Source: Streptomyces griseoaurantiacus
Lineage (GTDB): Bacteria; Actinomycetota; Actinomycetes; Streptomycetales; Streptomycetaceae
Length of the DNA stretch: 64,000 bases
Assembly: GCA_014656015.1 (NCBI GenBank)
Contig: BNBP01000020.1
Coordinates: 1-64,000 of the forward strand
Direction of reading: 5' to 3'
Shown: positions 62,100 to 64,000 of the stretch, piece by piece
How the letters are laid out: the number at the start of each line of letters is the position of its first letter
Position numbering within the stretch: position 1 is the stretch's first letter
Notes under the pieces: generated by a model
Databases searched by the model: none
What the model was told of the DNA's origin: nothing
The model's input: the letters and a program-made list of their open reading frames with translations, nothing else
Translations under genes and position numbers: made by a program

Positions 62100-62284
62100 G
62101 GTCGGATGATTTCGAACTTCGAGGCAGGTCTGCCACCCTGTTCCTGCCGCGGTCGTCTGCGGCCGTTCGACGAGTTGGCCGCGTTCGACGCGGGCCCCGG
62201 CGTCCGTGGCCGCCGTCGCCGCGGGCGAGTTCAGCGCGGGGGTCCGGCGAACGCGGGCGGGGGTGGTGAGCCGAGCCCGTCCCG

Positions 62285-62878
62285 TCAGAGACCCGAGGGG
62301 TGGCTGGAAAGCCAGTCGGCGTGCCGGTCGCGCATCCGGTCCCGCTCCCCGGGCGTGGGGAGGAAGACGTCGGCGCCGCCGTCGTAGGGGTCGTAGATGT
62401 GTCGCAACCGGGTGTCGGTGATGAGGACTCCTCCCACCTTGTAGTCGGCGATGTCACGGAGCAGTTCGTCGAGGCAGCCGTGTCGCCAGGGCCGGCGGGC
62501 GACCGTGAGGTGACAGTGGGTACGGAACCGCGGGTCTGGATCGTCCTCCACCAGCAGTGTCTGCCAGTAGCCGTCGTCCGGCCGGAACGACGGAACCTCG
62601 GGTTCGGTCGCCCAAGTCGGAGTGATGACGTAGACGTCCCCTCCGGCGAACAGCTCATCGAGGACGGTGTTGTACCGCTCCAGTACGATGGCGTACTCGC
62701 TCTCGTCCTCCGCGTACCGCTTCGACTCCGGCAGGCTGTGGAAACGCACCCAGAGATGCGCGTACGGGTCGCGGAGCTTGTACCCGACCGGAGGGCAGTC
62801 GGGCCAGTGCTGCTGCCAGAGCTCGGTCAAGGCCGTTCGTACGCTCTCAGACACGTGCCGTACCCGTCCTGTCGCCAT
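62285..62878 (-). CDS. DUF3885-like protein
   Basis: 197 residues. YAHLWVRFHSLPESKRYAED, then SEYAIVLERYNTVLDELFAG and GGVLITDTRLRHIYDPYDGG fit the DUF3885 family (small, soluble, often near toxins or immunity genes). No membrane segment. The function is unknown; it is preceded by a GC-rich hexamer repeat and has no obvious operon partner. Confidence 0.65.
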   Translation of the reverse strand: MATGRVRHVSESVRTALTELWQQHWPDCPPVGYKLRDPYAHLWVRFHSLPESKRYAEDESEYAIVLERYNTVLDELFAGGDVYVITPTWATEPEVPSFRPDDGYWQTLLVEDDPDPRFRTHCHLTVARRPWRHGCLDELLRDIADYKVGGVLITDTRLRHIYDPYDGGADVFLPTPGERDRMRDRHADWLSSHPSGL

Positions 62879-62970
62879 CGACTCCCGCCGACGCCCATGA
62901 TGCCCGGCTCCCCTCCACCAACAGAAGCGACGTCTTGGGGGGCAGCCCTCGGCCCCGCCCTGAGGATTTG

Positions 62971-63020
62971 GGCACCGGCACCGGCACCGGGACCGGGACC
63001 GGCACCGGCACCGGCATCGG
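62971..63020. repeat. Hexameric GGNACC tandem repeat
   Basis: Eight to nine units of GGCACC or GGGACC in a row, between the DUF3885-like gene and the ABC ATPase gene. It resembles the Gly-Thr repeat at 42.6 kb, but here it is intergenic. Confidence 0.7.
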
Positions 63021-63063
63021 CGTCACGCGGCTCGATCCGAGCACGGCGGTTCCGGCTCACTCG

Positions 63064-63849
63064 TCAGGCAGGTGGCTCCTCGGGGAGGAACGTCACGTGC
63101 GGGGCGCCGGTGCGCGGATGGGTGGCGACGTCCGCCGCCACGCCGTAGACCTCGGCCAGGAGCCCGGGGGTGAGGATCTCGGAGGGTGGGCCGGAGGCGG
63201 TGACCTCACCGTCGTGCAGGACGTAGAGGCGGTCGCAGTAGTGGGCGGCCAGGTTGAGGTCGTGCAGGGCCAGCAGGACGGTCGTGGGGAGGCGGCGCAG
63301 GGTGCCCAGCACGGACAGCTGATGGCGGATGTCGAGGTGGTTGGTGGGCTCGTCCAGGACCAGGAGGGTGGGCCGCTGGGCGAGGGCACGCGCGATGAGC
63401 ACGCGTTGACGCTCGCCGCCGGAGAGCCGGTCGAAGGGGCGGTCGGCCAGGTGGGCGGCGTCGACCGCGAGGAGTGCGGACTCGATGAGACCGGCGTCCT
63501 CGGGAGTGTCACCGGCGAGGAGTCGCTTGTGCGGGGTGCGGCCCATGGCGACGACCTCACGGACGGCGAGATCGAAGTCGGCCGCGGAGTCCTGGACCAC
63601 CGCCGCCACGGTGCGGGCCAGTTGCCGTACCGGCAGCGCCCAGGCGTCGCCTCCGTCGACCCGGACCTGGCCGGTGTCGGGGCGCAGGACGCGGTAGACG
63701 GTGCGCAGGAGGCTGGACTTGCCGCTGCCGTTGGGACCGACGAGACCGATGGTCTCGCCCGGGCGGGCGGTCAGGGAGACGTCGCGCACCAGGTGGTGTG
63801 CTCCGGCGGTGAGCGTGACGCCGTCGACGCTCAGGTCGGTCGCGGTCAT
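63064..63849 (-). CDS. ABC transporter ATP-binding protein, FecE/siderophore type
   Basis: 261 residues. Walker A IGLVGPNGSGKSSLLRTVYR, Q-loop AAVVQDSAADFDLAVREVVA (with the VxMGRxPH segment of FecE/BtuD), signature FDRLSGGERQRVLIARALAQ, Walker B TLLVLDEPTNHLDIRHQLSV. It provides energy for uptake of ferric siderophores, haem or cobalamin. It overlaps the permease gene at the window edge (ATGA), so it belongs to a FecCDE-type operon. Confidence 0.92.
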   Translation of the reverse strand: MTATDLSVDGVTLTAGAHHLVRDVSLTARPGETIGLVGPNGSGKSSLLRTVYRVLRPDTGQVRVDGGDAWALPVRQLARTVAAVVQDSAADFDLAVREVVAMGRTPHKRLLAGDTPEDAGLIESALLAVDAAHLADRPFDRLSGGERQRVLIARALAQRPTLLVLDEPTNHLDIRHQLSVLGTLRRLPTTVLLALHDLNLAAHYCDRLYVLHDGEVTASGPPSEILTPGLLAEVYGVAADVATHPRTGAPHVTFLPEEPPA

Positions 63850-64000
63850 GCCACTCCTCGGTCGGTGCCGCGCCGGGCGTCCCGGCGCATCAGCCACAGG
63901 AAGAAGGGGCCACCGCACAGGGCCGTGAGCACGCCGACGGGTATCTCCATCGGTGCGGCGATCGTCCGTGCGGCGATGTCGGCCCAGACGAGGAAGACCG
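63846..64000 (-). CDS. FecCD-family iron permease, C-terminal part
   Basis: The frame entering from the window edge reads VFLVWADIAARTIAAPMEIP, then VGVLTALCGGPFFLWLMRRD and ARRGTDRGVA. The motif ADxxARxxxAPxExPVGxxTAxxGxPFFxxLL is the C-terminal signature of FecCD permeases. The gene continues beyond the window; the stop overlaps the ATPase start. Confidence 0.9.
   Translation of the reverse strand, partial: VFLVWADIAARTIAAPMEIPVGVLTALCGGPFFLWLMRRDARRGTDRGVA

Noticed and set aside
1..64000. tRNA, rRNA or riboswitch genes
   Set aside because: No cloverleaf-like TTCGA/T-loop arrangement, rRNA segments or known riboswitch core noticed by eye; a covariance-model search was not possible.

Overview
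The base composition (very high G+C), GC-rich third codon positions, frequent GTG starts, ATGA/GTGA gene overlaps and the protein content (KdpD, MprAB-like kinases, MmpL, zinc-independent ribosomal protein paralogs, DmdR- and Zur-like operators) point to a Streptomyces or close relative. The window reads as an accessory chromosomal region: IS elements and broken genes alternate with compact operons for metal and ion handling.

Layout. 1-4,250: an interrupted gene, an IS701-like element with a passenger ORF, an ADP-ribosylation/crystallin J1-like gene, an IS5-type transposase and a truncated second one. 4,440-12,378: high-affinity potassium operon kdpFABC with kdpD intact but kdpE destroyed. 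12,400-14,480: graveyard of decayed genes (PhoX-type phosphatase, IS256 and IS5 remnants), then a small secreted protein. 15,414-18,108: divergent zinc-starvation cluster (bL33, bL31, CobW GTPase, bS18, bL32 against bL28, uS14) around a Zur box. 18,746-20,506: GH10 xylanase lipoprotein. 21,159-32,290: two divergent operons, each with an iron box: an oligopeptide-type ABC importer, and a small-molecule pathway of TauD-like oxygenase, SbnB-like, PLP decarboxylase, SbnA-like and MATE exporter. 32,430-37,872: FUSC protein, crcB remnant, DUF3533 protein, TetR operon. 37,962-43,885: a second peptide-type importer (fused permeases, no ATPase) behind a Zur box, a GNAT gene and a DUF1980/permease pair. 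44,126-48,364: EEP phosphatase, D,D-carboxypeptidase and a two-component system. 48,822-51,424: ArsO-like flavoprotein behind a palindrome, and a squalene/phytoene synthase. 51,643-52,527: IS5-type element with a -1 frameshift signal. 52,598-57,198: MprAB-like two-component system and an MMPL transporter. 57,803 to the end: amidohydrolase, IS701 remnant, FMN reductase-GNAT fusion with a MarR gene, a double GNAT, a DUF3885-like protein and the start of a FecCDE-type importer.

How it fits together. SbnA/SbnB homologues are known to make L-2,3-diaminopropionate for metallophores. Here they sit with a decarboxylase, an oxygenase, an exporter and an importer under a facing pair of iron boxes, which suggests an uncharacterised iron-responsive metallophore made without an NIS or NRPS enzyme in the window. 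A Zur-controlled ribosomal cluster and a Zur-controlled peptide-type importer lie on either side of it, so iron and zinc scavenging are clustered within about 28 kb. This is inference from sequence; no searches were run.
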